Shown: positions 6,006-13,134 of the stretch, piece by piece | How positions within the stretch are numbered: the stretch's first letter is position 1 | How the letters are laid out: each line of letters starts with the position of its first letter | From: Thermofilaceae archaeon | Lineage (GTDB): Archaea > Thermoproteota > Thermoprotei > Thermofilales > B69-G16 | NCBI GenBank assembly: GCA_027017165.1 | Contig: JALURF010000043.1 | Span: 1-13,220, forward strand | Direction of reading: 5' to 3' | DNA length: 13,220 bases | The notes under the pieces: generated by a model | What the model was told of the DNA's origin: nothing | The model's database searches: none | The model's input: the letters and a program-made list of their open reading frames with translations, nothing else | Made by a program: the position numbers and the translations under genes

Positions 6006-6293
6006 ATGAGCAGCAATCTGCTAGACGAGATCTTTCGGGACGTGTTCAGGGAACAACAGCTGATCAAGATAAGACTAGAACGAAGAAAACGAAGAAAAGA
6101 CGTAACCATACTAGAGGGATTTGACGATAAAAGCGTCGACCTCTACGACTTAGCCGCGAAACTAAAGAGTAAACTGGCGTGCGGCGGGACAGCGAAAAAC
6201 GGGCGCATCGAGCTACAGGGAGATCACAGGTACAAAGCTAAAGAACTTCTAATCGAACTAGGATTCAATCCAGAAAACATACTTGTTGAGTAA
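6006..6293 (+). CDS. Translation initiation factor aIF1 (SUI1 family)
   Basis: The 95-residue protein has a short N-terminal helix and a single SUI1 domain: QLIKIRLERRKRRKDVTILEGFD, then LYDLAAKLKSKLACGGTAKNGRIELQGDH and KAKELLIELGF. The CGG(T/S)xK basic loop and the QGDHR segment are hallmarks of aIF1/eIF1, which sits at the small-subunit P site and monitors start-codon selection. Length is typical. A five-base hairpin (AGCAG/CTGCT) begins right after the start codon. The ATG at 6006 is abutted by GGGAGAGG, suggesting leaderless use. Its TAA is followed directly by the stop of the convergent NMN adenylyltransferase gene. A T6 run at 6340-6345, inside that gene, is the nearest candidate termination tract for this transcript. 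Confidence 0.95.
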   Translation: MSSNLLDEIFRDVFREQQLIKIRLERRKRRKDVTILEGFDDKSVDLYDLAAKLKSKLACGGTAKNGRIELQGDHRYKAKELLIELGFNPENILVE

Positions 6294-6806
6294 TTAACCC
6301 CAGCCGTAGAGCCTCCTCAAACGCGCATCACCTTTTAAATTTTTTATTACCTCAGCAACAGGTTCTGGAACGAAATCTTCCCATTTCTCTCCGCTCGCTA
6401 TCAACTTTCTTATGCGCGTTGCGTTATACTTTTCTCTCTCAAAAAAGGGTATTGTAAACACTTCATATCCAGCTTCTTCAAAAAGTAGCCTGGTTAGAGG
6501 ATCGTTACTATACACGCGTTCAAACGGCGGGGCGAAACTTTTAACGAGCGCTACCCAGAGATCGTGTTGACCATCAGTATCAGGCACGCCAGCGATTATT
6601 ACCCTATTCAAAAGCTTCTCTTCTTTAAGCACGTTCCATACCATCTCTATACGTTCGCCGAGAGTGAACGGATTATCAATAGCGTGTGAGTACTGCGCGC
6701 TGCCTATTATTAGAACTACTTCATCCTCCCTCTCTAAAATCCACTTTAAGGCAGCCAAATGTCCTTTATGGAAAGGCTGAAATCTCCCTATATACGCACC
6801 TCTCAC
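6294..6806 (-). CDS. nadM: Nicotinamide-nucleotide adenylyltransferase, archaeal type
   Basis: This enzyme joins NMN and ATP to make NAD+. It has the nucleotidyltransferase signature RGAYIGRFQPFHKGHL near the N-terminus with the HxGH variant motif HKGH, the archaeal NMNAT segment IGSAQYSHAIDNPFTLGER, the PP(F)ERVYSNDPL region and a C-terminal TRIRKLI (ISSTxxR-like) motif. The preferred start is the GTG at 6806 (170 residues). Family members begin just before RGxxxGRFQP, and AGGTGG lies five bases upstream. The GTG at 6815 (173 residues) is the alternative and would overlap the end of reverse gyrase. Either way the gene is coupled to reverse gyrase upstream and shares its transcript. Its stop touches that of aIF1. 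Confidence 0.94.
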   Translation of the reverse strand: MRGAYIGRFQPFHKGHLAALKWILEREDEVVLIIGSAQYSHAIDNPFTLGERIEMVWNVLKEEKLLNRVIIAGVPDTDGQHDLWVALVKSFAPPFERVYSNDPLTRLLFEEAGYEVFTIPFFEREKYNATRIRKLIASGEKWEDFVPEPVAEVIKNLKGDARLRRLYGWG

Positions 6807-6807
6807 A

Positions 6808-9800
6808 TCAACCACCTATTGTTCTTTCATCAATTCTACGTATCTCCTCGTAGAACTCGATTAATGCTCTTCTATAATCAGTTTTACCTTCAGCTATCTC
6901 ATCCATCGTCTTTTCCACAATCCTCGTTCTCTCCTCAGATATGAATTCTCTGTAGTTTTTCTCTAAGAAGTCATAGACCATAATACCTAGCTTGGTGGGT
7001 ATAAGTTTTCCTCGTTTAGAAGAAAGAATATAATGTCTATCAAATAACGTTCGAACTATTTTAGCGTACGTGGACGGCCTTCCTATTTCCCTCTCCTTCA
7101 TGAGTTGTATAATATCTGCTTGAGAATAAAGTGGAATTGATACTACTCTCTTATATTCAACATCTGTGACATCATATTCTCCAGTCTCCAGTCTTTTCAT
7201 TAATCCGAACGGTTTATAAATGAGAGTAAATCCAGGATCTAGTATCTCTATGTAGCCGCTATACTCCTTTCTGGAGTTCAAAACCTCGACTTTCAGCGTT
7301 TGTCTCAAGACTTTAGCCTTAGCCATTTGGCTAGCGATAAATCTTCTGAATATCAGGTCGTAGAGCATAAAATGGTAGCGGGTCAACGGCTTAGTCACTA
7401 CTAAGATGCCTTGGCCAAGCAAATTTCTCAATTTTTCGCTGTCCACTGGGCGGGTAGGCCTTATACATTCGTGGGCTCCTTCACTACTCCACTCTCTCGG
7501 AACTAGTAACTCTTTACCGAAAACTTCTTCAATATAACTAGCCGCCACCCTCTGCCCCGCGCCAGACACCCTTATGCTATCTGTTCTATGATAAGTAATC
7601 AAACCAAGCTCGAAAAGATCCTGCGCCAAGCGCATAATATCGTCGACTCCTATCTTTAGAAGTCTAGCAGCCTCTCTGAGCATAGTATCCGTGGAAAAGG
7701 GCGGAGGCGGCGCTACTTCCTCCTCTTCGTACTCAACATCTACTACTCTCAGCTTCGATTCTTTTATCTCGTCGGCAACTTCTCTTGGCTTACGCCCATT
7801 TAAAGAAATATTGTCAAAAACGAACGTTATAGAGTCCAGGACCTTGACTATAAACACGGTTTTTCTACTCTTCTTGGACTCCTCATATCGGTTTATAATC
7901 CATCCCAGGACGGGAGTTTGAACTCTTCCAGCAGATAGCCACTTCTTGCCGAAATGATCCCAAAGTTTTCGACTGAGCACGAATCCGATCCATCTATCCT
8001 CTATTCTCCTAACCAGTTGAGCATCCACATACCTCATATTTATGCTCTTGAGGTTTCCAATAGCATTGAGAAATGCTTTTCTCGTAACTTCGTGAAATTC
8101 AATTCTATAGATCTTATGAGTGTACGGGGATAAAGCTACTGAAAGATCCCATGCTATTTTTTCACCCTCCGTATCCGGATCTGTGGCTAGAAAAACGTAG
8201 TCGGCTTCGCTGGCCAGCTCCATAAGACTAACTAATACATCGATTTGATCCGTATATTCTGTAGATTTACACGTCGGACATTTATCTTGATCCGTAAATT
8301 GCGCTCCGCATTTTCTACACCGCTTAATAGTCGTATATAGCGGAATGAAAACGCCATTCTTTACTAGTACTCCGTAATAACCTTCATTAGTTACTAAGTC
8401 GAATACGTGCCCCTTGCTCGCGGTAATATCCAATATATAATCTCCGCAGCTCACTTCATAGACCACTTGTTTCCCAATTTTTCTCCTAGAAGGCTTTCCG
8501 AAGAAACTAGCGATAGTCTTGGCTTTGCTAGGACTTTCAACTATTACTAGCGCTGTTTTAACTAAGTCTTTAACCTCTACTTGCAGCTTGCCAGCCATAA
8601 TTAGCCTGATCTGTTCTCTGTCTCGATCAACCTCTTTGATCAAAGAATCTATATCGACTTCATCAAATCTATGCCATTCAACCTCATCACTGTACCACTT
8701 AGTTTGCTTCATTAACCCACTAAACAGTTTCTCATCATCAACCAGCACTACTGAGAGGCCTTTAGAAAGGCCTCCAGCAAACAATCTAGACGTTCTACCG
8801 GATGCTTGAAGATACGTCATGGCGTCCGGTATGTAGATGTAGAGTTTTCCCTCAACTTCTTTAAGAGATATCATAGGCATTGACGCAAGCCGTTCTCGCA
8901 CACTTTTCCTGCTTAACAAATTTTTTAACATCTCGCGCAGCTGGAGAACCAGGTTAAGAGCATACTTTAATTTACCGCTTAAAGGCTTCCCCGTTCTTAT
9001 AGCCTCGTTCAACAGTATGACTTCGCCATAACTCAAGTCATTAAAAATAGTGCGTAATTTACTGGTTATTCTATCAAGCTTTTCCCTTTCTTCTGGATCT
9101 ACACAATCTCTGATGTTAAGAGATACCTGTAATAATCTGCTGGGTAAAGCCTCTTCAACGTCAAGCGAAAACCTAAAGTGCGGAACTCCGACAAATACGG
9201 CATATCTAATTATGTGAGGTAGATCTAATCCTCTTACCAAAAGCCCATAGTAAATCGCCATACCGACTAATACGTCGATCTTACCCTCTATGAAGTCGTT
9301 TATCGCTTTCTTTTCTTTAGCATGAACTACAGCCGCTCTTATCCCGTGCTCGTTGAGGAAATCCGCGATTAATTGTGCATATTCGACTCCTTTGCTCACA
9401 GGAACAAATACTAGTCCTCCTCTACCTAGCTTATTTACTACTTCCAACAACTTATTGAGCAAATCGTCATCGACTAACACGTAGAGATCGGAGATATTTC
9501 TTAGAAATTCCGATCTAGAACCAATTTCAAAACCTAAGAGTTCTCTGAAAAGCTTAACCCTCAATCCCCTAGGCCTGCCCGTAGCAGTGGATACTACTAA
9601 ACAACCTATTTCATTACTATATCTAGTCAAATAATCGCTCACTTTCTTGTTCAAATTATTAAACTCCTCGCTTAAATCCTCGGGTATACTCTTCTTCAAT
9701 CTTAGATTGATTGCTATTCTACGCTTTAATACTATGAGCCTAGACGCGCATTCGATAACTTCCTGTTTAAACCCTAGTAATATCAGGACTTTGTCTATGG

Positions 9801-10503
9801 ATTTAGACGATTTGAGAATAGCGTCCACGTCGTCTACGACTATCAAGTCAAACTTTGTACCAGACAAGTATTCAAACCTTCTCAGCAAGAAACTGGAGGT
9901 CGTTATTAAGATATCGAATTTCCTATTTTTAATGTTCTCCAATACGCTCTTTTTCTCCGAGGGTTTAAGACCGGTATAGTACGCTACTATTGACAGAGAT
10001 TTTATTCCAGCTCTTTCGGCAAAATTTACCGTTTTCTCATATACTTGTTTTACCAGTAACGTAGTGGGCAGAACGAGGTAGGCTTTTTTCCCTTCTTTAG
10101 CTGCTAAGTAGAGAGATATTATGATAGCGAAGACTGTTTTTCCAACTCCTGTAGGCGCCAATATCGAGAAACTTTTATTTTGAAAAATACGCTTAGCCCA
10201 CGTCCTCTGCGCGCTCCACATATCATTTCCTAAAATTTTCTTGAAAAAAACATTTAACTCCTCAATCTTACGTTCTAGTTCCACTAATTTTCTGTAATTC
10301 TTTAACTTCCCTGTTTCTTGTAATCTATCAGCTATACTTTCCAAGAAGGTTATTTCATCCAATTTCCTCTTCATTTTAGATAATTCATCAATAGACACTG
10401 GTAGACATGAAGAACAGGGGATCTTCAATTGTAGACGCTCATCATCTATCTCATTTCCACAGTTTGGACAGAGCCCCTTAAATATGGCTCTCAAGTATAT
10501 CAC
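6808..10503 (-). CDS. rgy: Reverse gyrase
   Basis: Reverse gyrase introduces positive supercoils with ATP and marks hyperthermophiles. The 1231 residues cover the full fusion. There is an N-terminal zinc finger (C12, C15, C30, C33) and an SF2 helicase with Walker A APTGVGKT (116-123), DDVD box (224-227), STATGRP (305-311) and motif VI QASGRTSR (566-573). The type IA topoisomerase follows, with the toprim residues VESPSKA (Glu656) and DPDTEGE (775-781), a second zinc finger (C729, C732, C742, C745), the catalytic Tyr971 in GLITYHRTDS, and GRPSTY near the end. No key residue is missing. The GTG at 10503 fits a TATA box at about 10530-10537, giving a nearly leaderless transcript; a TTG at 10494 is possible. 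It is divergent from rpoP, and nadM follows directly. Confidence 0.98.
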   Translation of the reverse strand: MIYLRAIFKGLCPNCGNEIDDERLQLKIPCSSCLPVSIDELSKMKRKLDEITFLESIADRLQETGKLKNYRKLVELERKIEELNVFFKKILGNDMWSAQRTWAKRIFQNKSFSILAPTGVGKTVFAIIISLYLAAKEGKKAYLVLPTTLLVKQVYEKTVNFAERAGIKSLSIVAYYTGLKPSEKKSVLENIKNRKFDILITTSSFLLRRFEYLSGTKFDLIVVDDVDAILKSSKSIDKVLILLGFKQEVIECASRLIVLKRRIAINLRLKKSIPEDLSEEFNNLNKKVSDYLTRYSNEIGCLVVSTATGRPRGLRVKLFRELLGFEIGSRSEFLRNISDLYVLVDDDLLNKLLEVVNKLGRGGLVFVPVSKGVEYAQLIADFLNEHGIRAAVVHAKEKKAINDFIEGKIDVLVGMAIYYGLLVRGLDLPHIIRYAVFVGVPHFRFSLDVEEALPSRLLQVSLNIRDCVDPEEREKLDRITSKLRTIFNDLSYGEVILLNEAIRTGKPLSGKLKYALNLVLQLREMLKNLLSRKSVRERLASMPMISLKEVEGKLYIYIPDAMTYLQASGRTSRLFAGGLSKGLSVVLVDDEKLFSGLMKQTKWYSDEVEWHRFDEVDIDSLIKEVDRDREQIRLIMAGKLQVEVKDLVKTALVIVESPSKAKTIASFFGKPSRRKIGKQVVYEVSCGDYILDITASKGHVFDLVTNEGYYGVLVKNGVFIPLYTTIKRCRKCGAQFTDQDKCPTCKSTEYTDQIDVLVSLMELASEADYVFLATDPDTEGEKIAWDLSVALSPYTHKIYRIEFHEVTRKAFLNAIGNLKSINMRYVDAQLVRRIEDRWIGFVLSRKLWDHFGKKWLSAGRVQTPVLGWIINRYEESKKSRKTVFIVKVLDSITFVFDNISLNGRKPREVADEIKESKLRVVDVEYEEEEVAPPPPFSTDTMLREAARLLKIGVDDIMRLAQDLFELGLITYHRTDSIRVSGAGQRVAASYIEEVFGKELLVPREWSSEGAHECIRPTRPVDSEKLRNLLGQGILVVTKPLTRYHFMLYDLIFRRFIASQMAKAKVLRQTLKVEVLNSRKEYSGYIEILDPGFTLIYKPFGLMKRLETGEYDVTDVEYKRVVSIPLYSQADIIQLMKEREIGRPSTYAKIVRTLFDRHYILSSKRGKLIPTKLGIMVYDFLEKNYREFISEERTRIVEKTMDEIAEGKTDYRRALIEFYEEIRRIDERTIGG

Positions 10504-10529
10504 ACTCGTGACTCTATCCCACAGCCTAC

Positions 10530-10537
10530 TTAATAAT
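10530..10537 (-). promoter_or_regulatory. TATA box for rgy-nadM
   Basis: Read leftwards this is ATTATTAA, preceded by GTAAAG. It lies about 30 bases before the reverse gyrase GTG, so transcription should begin within a few bases of the start codon. It shares the 132-base divergent gap with the rpoP promoter. Apart from an imperfect ATCC/GGAT inverted repeat near 10584-10595, I see nothing else in the gap. Confidence 0.4.
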
Positions 10538-10605
10538 CTTTACACCGAAAAAGAAGAAATAAGACTTTACTCAGGAAAAATTTAATCCGTCAGGATAACG
10601 TTAAA

Positions 10606-10613
10606 GTTATAAG
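10606..10613 (+). promoter_or_regulatory. TATA box for rpoP
   Basis: GTTATAAG is centred about 26 bases before the rpoP ATG at 10636, which predicts a leaderless transcript. A G-rich AGGGGGA (10621-10627) about 10 bases upstream of the ATG would be excluded from that transcript but could act as a Shine-Dalgarno if initiation is earlier. Confidence 0.5.
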
Positions 10614-10635
10614 GAAGATTAGGGGGACATGCAGT

Positions 10636-10821
10636 ATGGAAGCCGAAAAAAGAGGTAGTGACGTAATTTACGTATGTGCTAAATGTGGAAAAGAATTCTA
10701 TAGAGAAGAAATGAGACTTTTACCTGATCCAGAATATCAACGTACTCAATGCCCCTATTGTGGATATAAAATAGTCTATAAAAAGAGGTCTGCTGTTTAT
10801 AAAAAAATAAAAGCTATATAG
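10636..10821 (+). CDS. rpoP: DNA-directed RNA polymerase subunit P (Rpb12-like)
   Basis: RpoP is the small zinc-binding subunit of archaeal RNA polymerase, homologous to eukaryotic Rpb12. The 61-residue protein contains YVCAKCGKEF and QCPYCGYKIVYKKR, giving the CxxC...CxxC zinc ribbon and the basic tail that are nearly the whole of the family. It is slightly longer than the usual 45-50 residues because of an N-terminal MEAEKRGSD segment and a lysine-rich C-terminus (YKKIKAI). An ATG at 10629 is out of frame and closes after a few codons. The last eight bases overlap the 3' end of the convergent ureohydrolase gene, and the run of A residues in the terminal Lys codons is a U-tract on the other strand. 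Confidence 0.93.
   Translation: MEAEKRGSDVIYVCAKCGKEFYREEMRLLPDPEYQRTQCPYCGYKIVYKKRSAVYKKIKAI
10798..10812 (-). terminator. U-tract terminator of the VIT1-DUF211-agmatinase operon, inside rpoP
   Basis: Just past the ureohydrolase stop (10814), the minus strand reads TTTTATTTTTTTATA, the kind of U-rich tract that promotes archaeal termination. The same bases encode the C-terminal Lys residues of RpoP. Confidence 0.5.
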
Positions 10822-11740
10822 CTTTCCCTAGCTTTCTACGCGCTACATAACACAAAGTGTTTTTAATTATTCGAGAAGCAAGGAGAGACGTCACGCCGCT
10901 CATGTCGTAAGGCGGTGATATCTCGACCACGTCGAACCCTACCAGGTTTATCGGATGATTAATGATGGTATATATTATCTTCATTACTGTAATAGGCGTT
11001 AAGCCTAAGGGTTCGGGATTTGAGACTCCCGGAGCAAAAGCTGGGTCTACAACATCCACGTCTATCGATAACAGTACATAGTCCCCAGGTTTCAGAAAAT
11101 CGGTTAATGCCCTCTTTACGGCACTCAAATTCGAATGTATAGTATCGGTTGTAATGTACCCATCGAAGTTTTCTTTCTTACAGAAATCGATTTCCTCTCC
11201 GCTGACAGCTCTAACTCCCAGCACCAAAATATTTTCAAACCCTAATTTTTCACCCGCTCTCCTAACTACAGTTGCATGAGAAGTTCTCAGTCCAACAGGG
11301 TATTCTTCCCTCAGGTCCATGTGAGCATCTAGGATTATCACTTTAAGATTTTCATGGATACTCATTAAAGCCAAAATTTCTCCGAGCGTTATGGTATGTT
11401 CTCCTCCTATGACAACAAAAAACTTATCTTCAGCAATTAATTCCTCGACAACTCTAGTCAATCTTTTCAACGTAGTCGCTACATCAAAGTCTACTATTAA
11501 ATCCCCAAGATCACATACCTTTAATAGGTCAAAATCCACATCTACATCTATACAGTATGATTCGAGCTCGTTGGAGAGCTTTCTTACCTCTTGCGGCGCA
11601 AAACGCGAGCCTGAGCGGAATGACGAAGTATAATCCATCGGCACGCCGAGTATTACAAAATCGGCATTTGAAAATGTTTCAGATTGATCGTTAAAGAATA
11701 CGTATGGGGATTTAATATAGAAGTTCAATACATCGCTCAT
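10814..11740 (-). CDS. speB: Agmatinase-family ureohydrolase
   Basis: A binuclear manganese hydrolase that removes urea from agmatine, or from aminopropylagmatine in some thermophilic archaea, on the route to putrescine and longer polyamines. The three metal-binding signatures are intact: GGEH (His115), DAHMD (Asp138, His140, Asp142) and SIDVDVVDP (Asp227, Asp229). The DAHMDLREEY sequence resembles archaeal agmatinases more than arginases, but arginase or another guanidino substrate cannot be excluded. Length of 308 residues is normal. The ATG at 11740 is six bases after the DUF211 stop, with no clear Shine-Dalgarno of its own. It is the last gene of the operon starting at 12692 and overlaps rpoP tail to tail by eight bases. 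Confidence 0.9.
   Translation of the reverse strand: MSDVLNFYIKSPYVFFNDQSETFSNADFVILGVPMDYTSSFRSGSRFAPQEVRKLSNELESYCIDVDVDFDLLKVCDLGDLIVDFDVATTLKRLTRVVEELIAEDKFFVVIGGEHTITLGEILALMSIHENLKVIILDAHMDLREEYPVGLRTSHATVVRRAGEKLGFENILVLGVRAVSGEEIDFCKKENFDGYITTDTIHSNLSAVKRALTDFLKPGDYVLLSIDVDVVDPAFAPGVSNPEPLGLTPITVMKIIYTIINHPINLVGFDVVEISPPYDMSGVTSLLASRIIKNTLCYVARRKLGKAI
10849..10864 (+). terminator. Possible rpoP terminator: short hairpin plus T-run
   Basis: AACAC-AAA-GTGTT is followed by TTT, about 28 bases after the rpoP stop and inside the opposing ureohydrolase gene. The stem is only five pairs, so the T-run may matter more than the hairpin. It may also be chance within coding sequence. Confidence 0.3.
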
Positions 11741-11746
11741 AGAGTT

Positions 11747-12034
11747 TTAATGACCGGGCTTCTTCATAACGGTAACGGCGTCGATGCTTCTAACCACTGT
11801 ACTATACTTGCTAATCTCCTCTATTACTTTATCCATATCAACGCCTTCTCCTTGAACAGTTATTTTAACAGTCTCGGTCTTAGCGTCGACTTCTGTTACG
11901 ACAATATCGACAGCCCCTACATGGTCTAGAGAACAAAGGGCCAATGCCAGCTCTACGAGATCGACTTCTCTCGGTTTTAAAGCGTCGAGCATTAGTTTCG
12001 TTACAATAATATTTACCAAGTTTTTATCGGCCAC
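11747..12034 (-). CDS. DUF211 family protein
   Basis: The 95-residue protein matches the archaeal DUF211 pattern: LMLDALKPREVDLVELALAL, then VGAVDIVVTEVDAKTETVKITVQGEGVD, a helix MDKVIEEISKY and a final strand RSIDAVTV. This is a ferredoxin-like beta-alpha-beta fold, and the family's function is not established. No transmembrane segment or catalytic motif is visible. The start is GTG at 12034, well supported by AGGTGA, which spans the upstream transporter's stop codon, about six bases before it. It lies between a putative metal transporter and a manganese enzyme in one operon, so a role in metal or small-ligand sensing is possible, but that is inference only. Confidence 0.85.
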   Translation of the reverse strand: MADKNLVNIIVTKLMLDALKPREVDLVELALALCSLDHVGAVDIVVTEVDAKTETVKITVQGEGVDMDKVIEEISKYSTVVRSIDAVTVMKKPGH

Positions 12035-12038
12035 AAAC

Positions 12039-12692
12039 TCACCTCATAAATCCGATACTATTCGAGATAAGGGATAAAATGAATCCCGCAGCCAGCATGT
12101 AGAGCCCATACTTCCAAGGTTGTCCTCCAGAAACTTTTCCCAAATAAAAGCCCAGCATAAATATAAAAGCTAGAGTTAGCGTTATCGAAAGAGCTACCGC
12201 TAAGTCGAAACTTATTAACCCATACAGGGTAAAGACCAGAGGCACCGCCGAAATCAGCGCCGCAATTGCTGGCGCTAAAGCGTCCACGATCGCGGCTGAA
12301 ATAACCGTAACTCTCGCAGCTTTATCGATGTATGATCCTCTTAAATCAGCAAACAAAGCCTTCTCTAATTCCTTCACCTTTTTCTCTCTTTCAGCTTTCT
12401 CCGTGATCAGTGCACCTATGAAACCGGATAACCCCATCGCCAAACTAGCGCTTACTCCAGCGCTTAATATTATGTGCGGGTCTCTACCCCCGGCCGCGTA
12501 TGAGCCCATAATAAAGCCTAGCATGGTTAGAGCACCGTCAAAGGAGTTCATGACCATGTAGCGTCTTAGTATCTCCATAGCCTCTGCGGCTGAGAGATAG
12601 TCGTGCAACGTTTCTACCTTCTCATAAATAGCTTTTACTAGATTCATTATTTTCCCGCTGAGTGGCGAGCTATTCCCCAACTCATTTTTCAC
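12039..12692 (-). CDS. VIT1/CCC1-family membrane protein (putative Fe2+/Mn2+ transporter)
   Basis: The 217-residue protein begins with a cytoplasmic helical region, then RRYMVMNSFDGALTMLGF (43-60), the family's first membrane helix with its conserved Asp52 and Gly. A second helix (about 74-98, ASLAMGLSGFIGALITEKAER) follows, then a charged loop (99-125) and about three more hydrophobic segments (126-151, 160-186, 194-213). This is the VIT1/CCC1 layout, in which iron and manganese leave the cytosol, though the substrate here is unproven and the charged loop is shorter than in plant VIT1. The GTG at 12692 sits inside an AGGTGA sequence (12689-12694). That site would instead serve the in-frame TTG at 12680, giving 213 residues, so the start is unsettled. 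It is the first gene of the operon with DUF211 and agmatinase. Confidence 0.82.
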   Translation of the reverse strand: MKNELGNSSPLSGKIMNLVKAIYEKVETLHDYLSAAEAMEILRRYMVMNSFDGALTMLGFIMGSYAAGGRDPHIILSAGVSASLAMGLSGFIGALITEKAEREKKVKELEKALFADLRGSYIDKAARVTVISAAIVDALAPAIAALISAVPLVFTLYGLISFDLAVALSITLTLAFIFMLGFYLGKVSGGQPWKYGLYMLAAGFILSLISNSIGFMR

Positions 12693-12720
12693 CTAATATG
12701 AGAAAGCTCACTTCGACATT

Positions 12721-12742
12721 AATATCTCTTCTAGCAGATATT
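12721..12742. repeat. Inverted repeat (7-bp arms, 8-bp spacer) in the divergent promoter region
   Basis: AATATCT (12721-12727) and AGATATT (12736-12742) are perfect reverse complements. The repeat lies 29 bp before the VIT1-like GTG and overlaps the A/T-rich elements that could be that operon's promoter, so it is a candidate operator. No regulator is encoded in the window. Confidence 0.45.
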
Positions 12743-12750
12743 TAAATTTT
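12738..12750 (-). promoter_or_regulatory. Candidate TATA box for the VIT1-DUF211-agmatinase operon
   Basis: Read leftwards, AAAATTTAAATAT predicts a transcript starting near 12717, with a leader that includes AGGTGA at 12694-12689. A second A/T element, GATATTAATG (12717-12726), would give a nearly leaderless GTG start at 12692. The data do not separate them. Confidence 0.35.
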
Positions 12751-12778
12751 AATGCCCTCTTGCATCCGGTTTGCACAA

Positions 12779-12790
12779 GTTTTATATATA
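12779..12790 (+). promoter_or_regulatory. TATA box for the thioredoxin-like gene
   Basis: GTTTTATATATA is followed about 26 bases later by the start region. The transcript would begin near 12810 and keep the strong Shine-Dalgarno GGAGGTG at 12811-12817, about 5 bases before the ATG at 12823. This site settles the start against an upstream in-frame ATG at 12760, which lies before the TATA box. Confidence 0.6.
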
Positions 12791-12822
12791 ATAGAAGAGA
12801 GAGGGAAGCAGGAGGTGTAGGA

Positions 12823-13134
12823 ATGAAAAAGATAAAGAAAATAATCGTAGTAACTGCTCAATGGGAGCCTCTGAGTTCTAGAGTTTTAAAGATAGGTAGC
12901 CAAATCGGCGAAAAATGCGGTTTAGACATTGATAAGAAAGCGGAAGACTGGAGTTTCCTAAAGAAATATGGAGAAAAGGATGAACTTGGAGGGGCCGATA
13001 TCCCCCAAGTGTTTATAGAGCTAGAAGATGGAAGCATAATTCACGTATTAACAAAGTTGCCTCTTACTGAAGAAGGAAAAGCCGATGAAGAAAAAGCTGA
13101 GAAAATTATAGAAGAAAAAATTTCGTCACTATGA
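12823..13134 (+). CDS. Small thioredoxin-fold-like protein lacking CxxC
   Basis: The 103-residue protein starts at the ATG at 12823, preceded by a strong GGAGGTG. A basic first strand (KKIKKIIVVTAQWEP) is followed by a helix, an insert, then ADIPQVFIELEDGSIIHVLTKLPL, which resembles the cis-Pro strand and beta hairpin of thioredoxin folds. The position where a CxxC would sit reads WEPLSS, and the only cysteine is Cys32, so ordinary disulfide exchange is unlikely. The C-terminus is a charged helix (EEGKADEEKAEKIIEEK). I do not know its function; the fold assignment is moderate at best. It appears monocistronic, and its last six bases overlap the gene coming from the right edge. Confidence 0.72.
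   Translation: MKKIKKIIVVTAQWEPLSSRVLKIGSQIGEKCGLDIDKKAEDWSFLKKYGEKDELGGADIPQVFIELEDGSIIHVLTKLPLTEEGKADEEKAEKIIEEKISSL
13115..13120 (-). terminator. U6 tract past the right-edge gene, inside the thioredoxin-like gene
   Basis: AAAAAA on the plus strand encodes lysine near the C-terminus of the thioredoxin-like protein and gives UUUUUU to the opposing transcript nine bases after its stop. It is a weak but well-placed termination tract. Confidence 0.35.

Noticed and set aside
6808..10503. Possible fusion or frameshift in reverse gyrase
   Set aside because: The helicase-topoisomerase fusion, both zinc fingers and all key residues are normal for the family.
10580..10605. Inverted repeat TTTAATCC...TTAAA upstream of rpoP as an operator
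   Set aside because: Only four-base arms (ATCC/GGAT) match cleanly; this is expected by chance in A/T-rich DNA.
12760..12822. A 21-residue N-terminal extension of the thioredoxin-like protein
   Set aside because: It would start upstream of the TATA box and read through the Shine-Dalgarno; the ATG at 12823 is far better supported.
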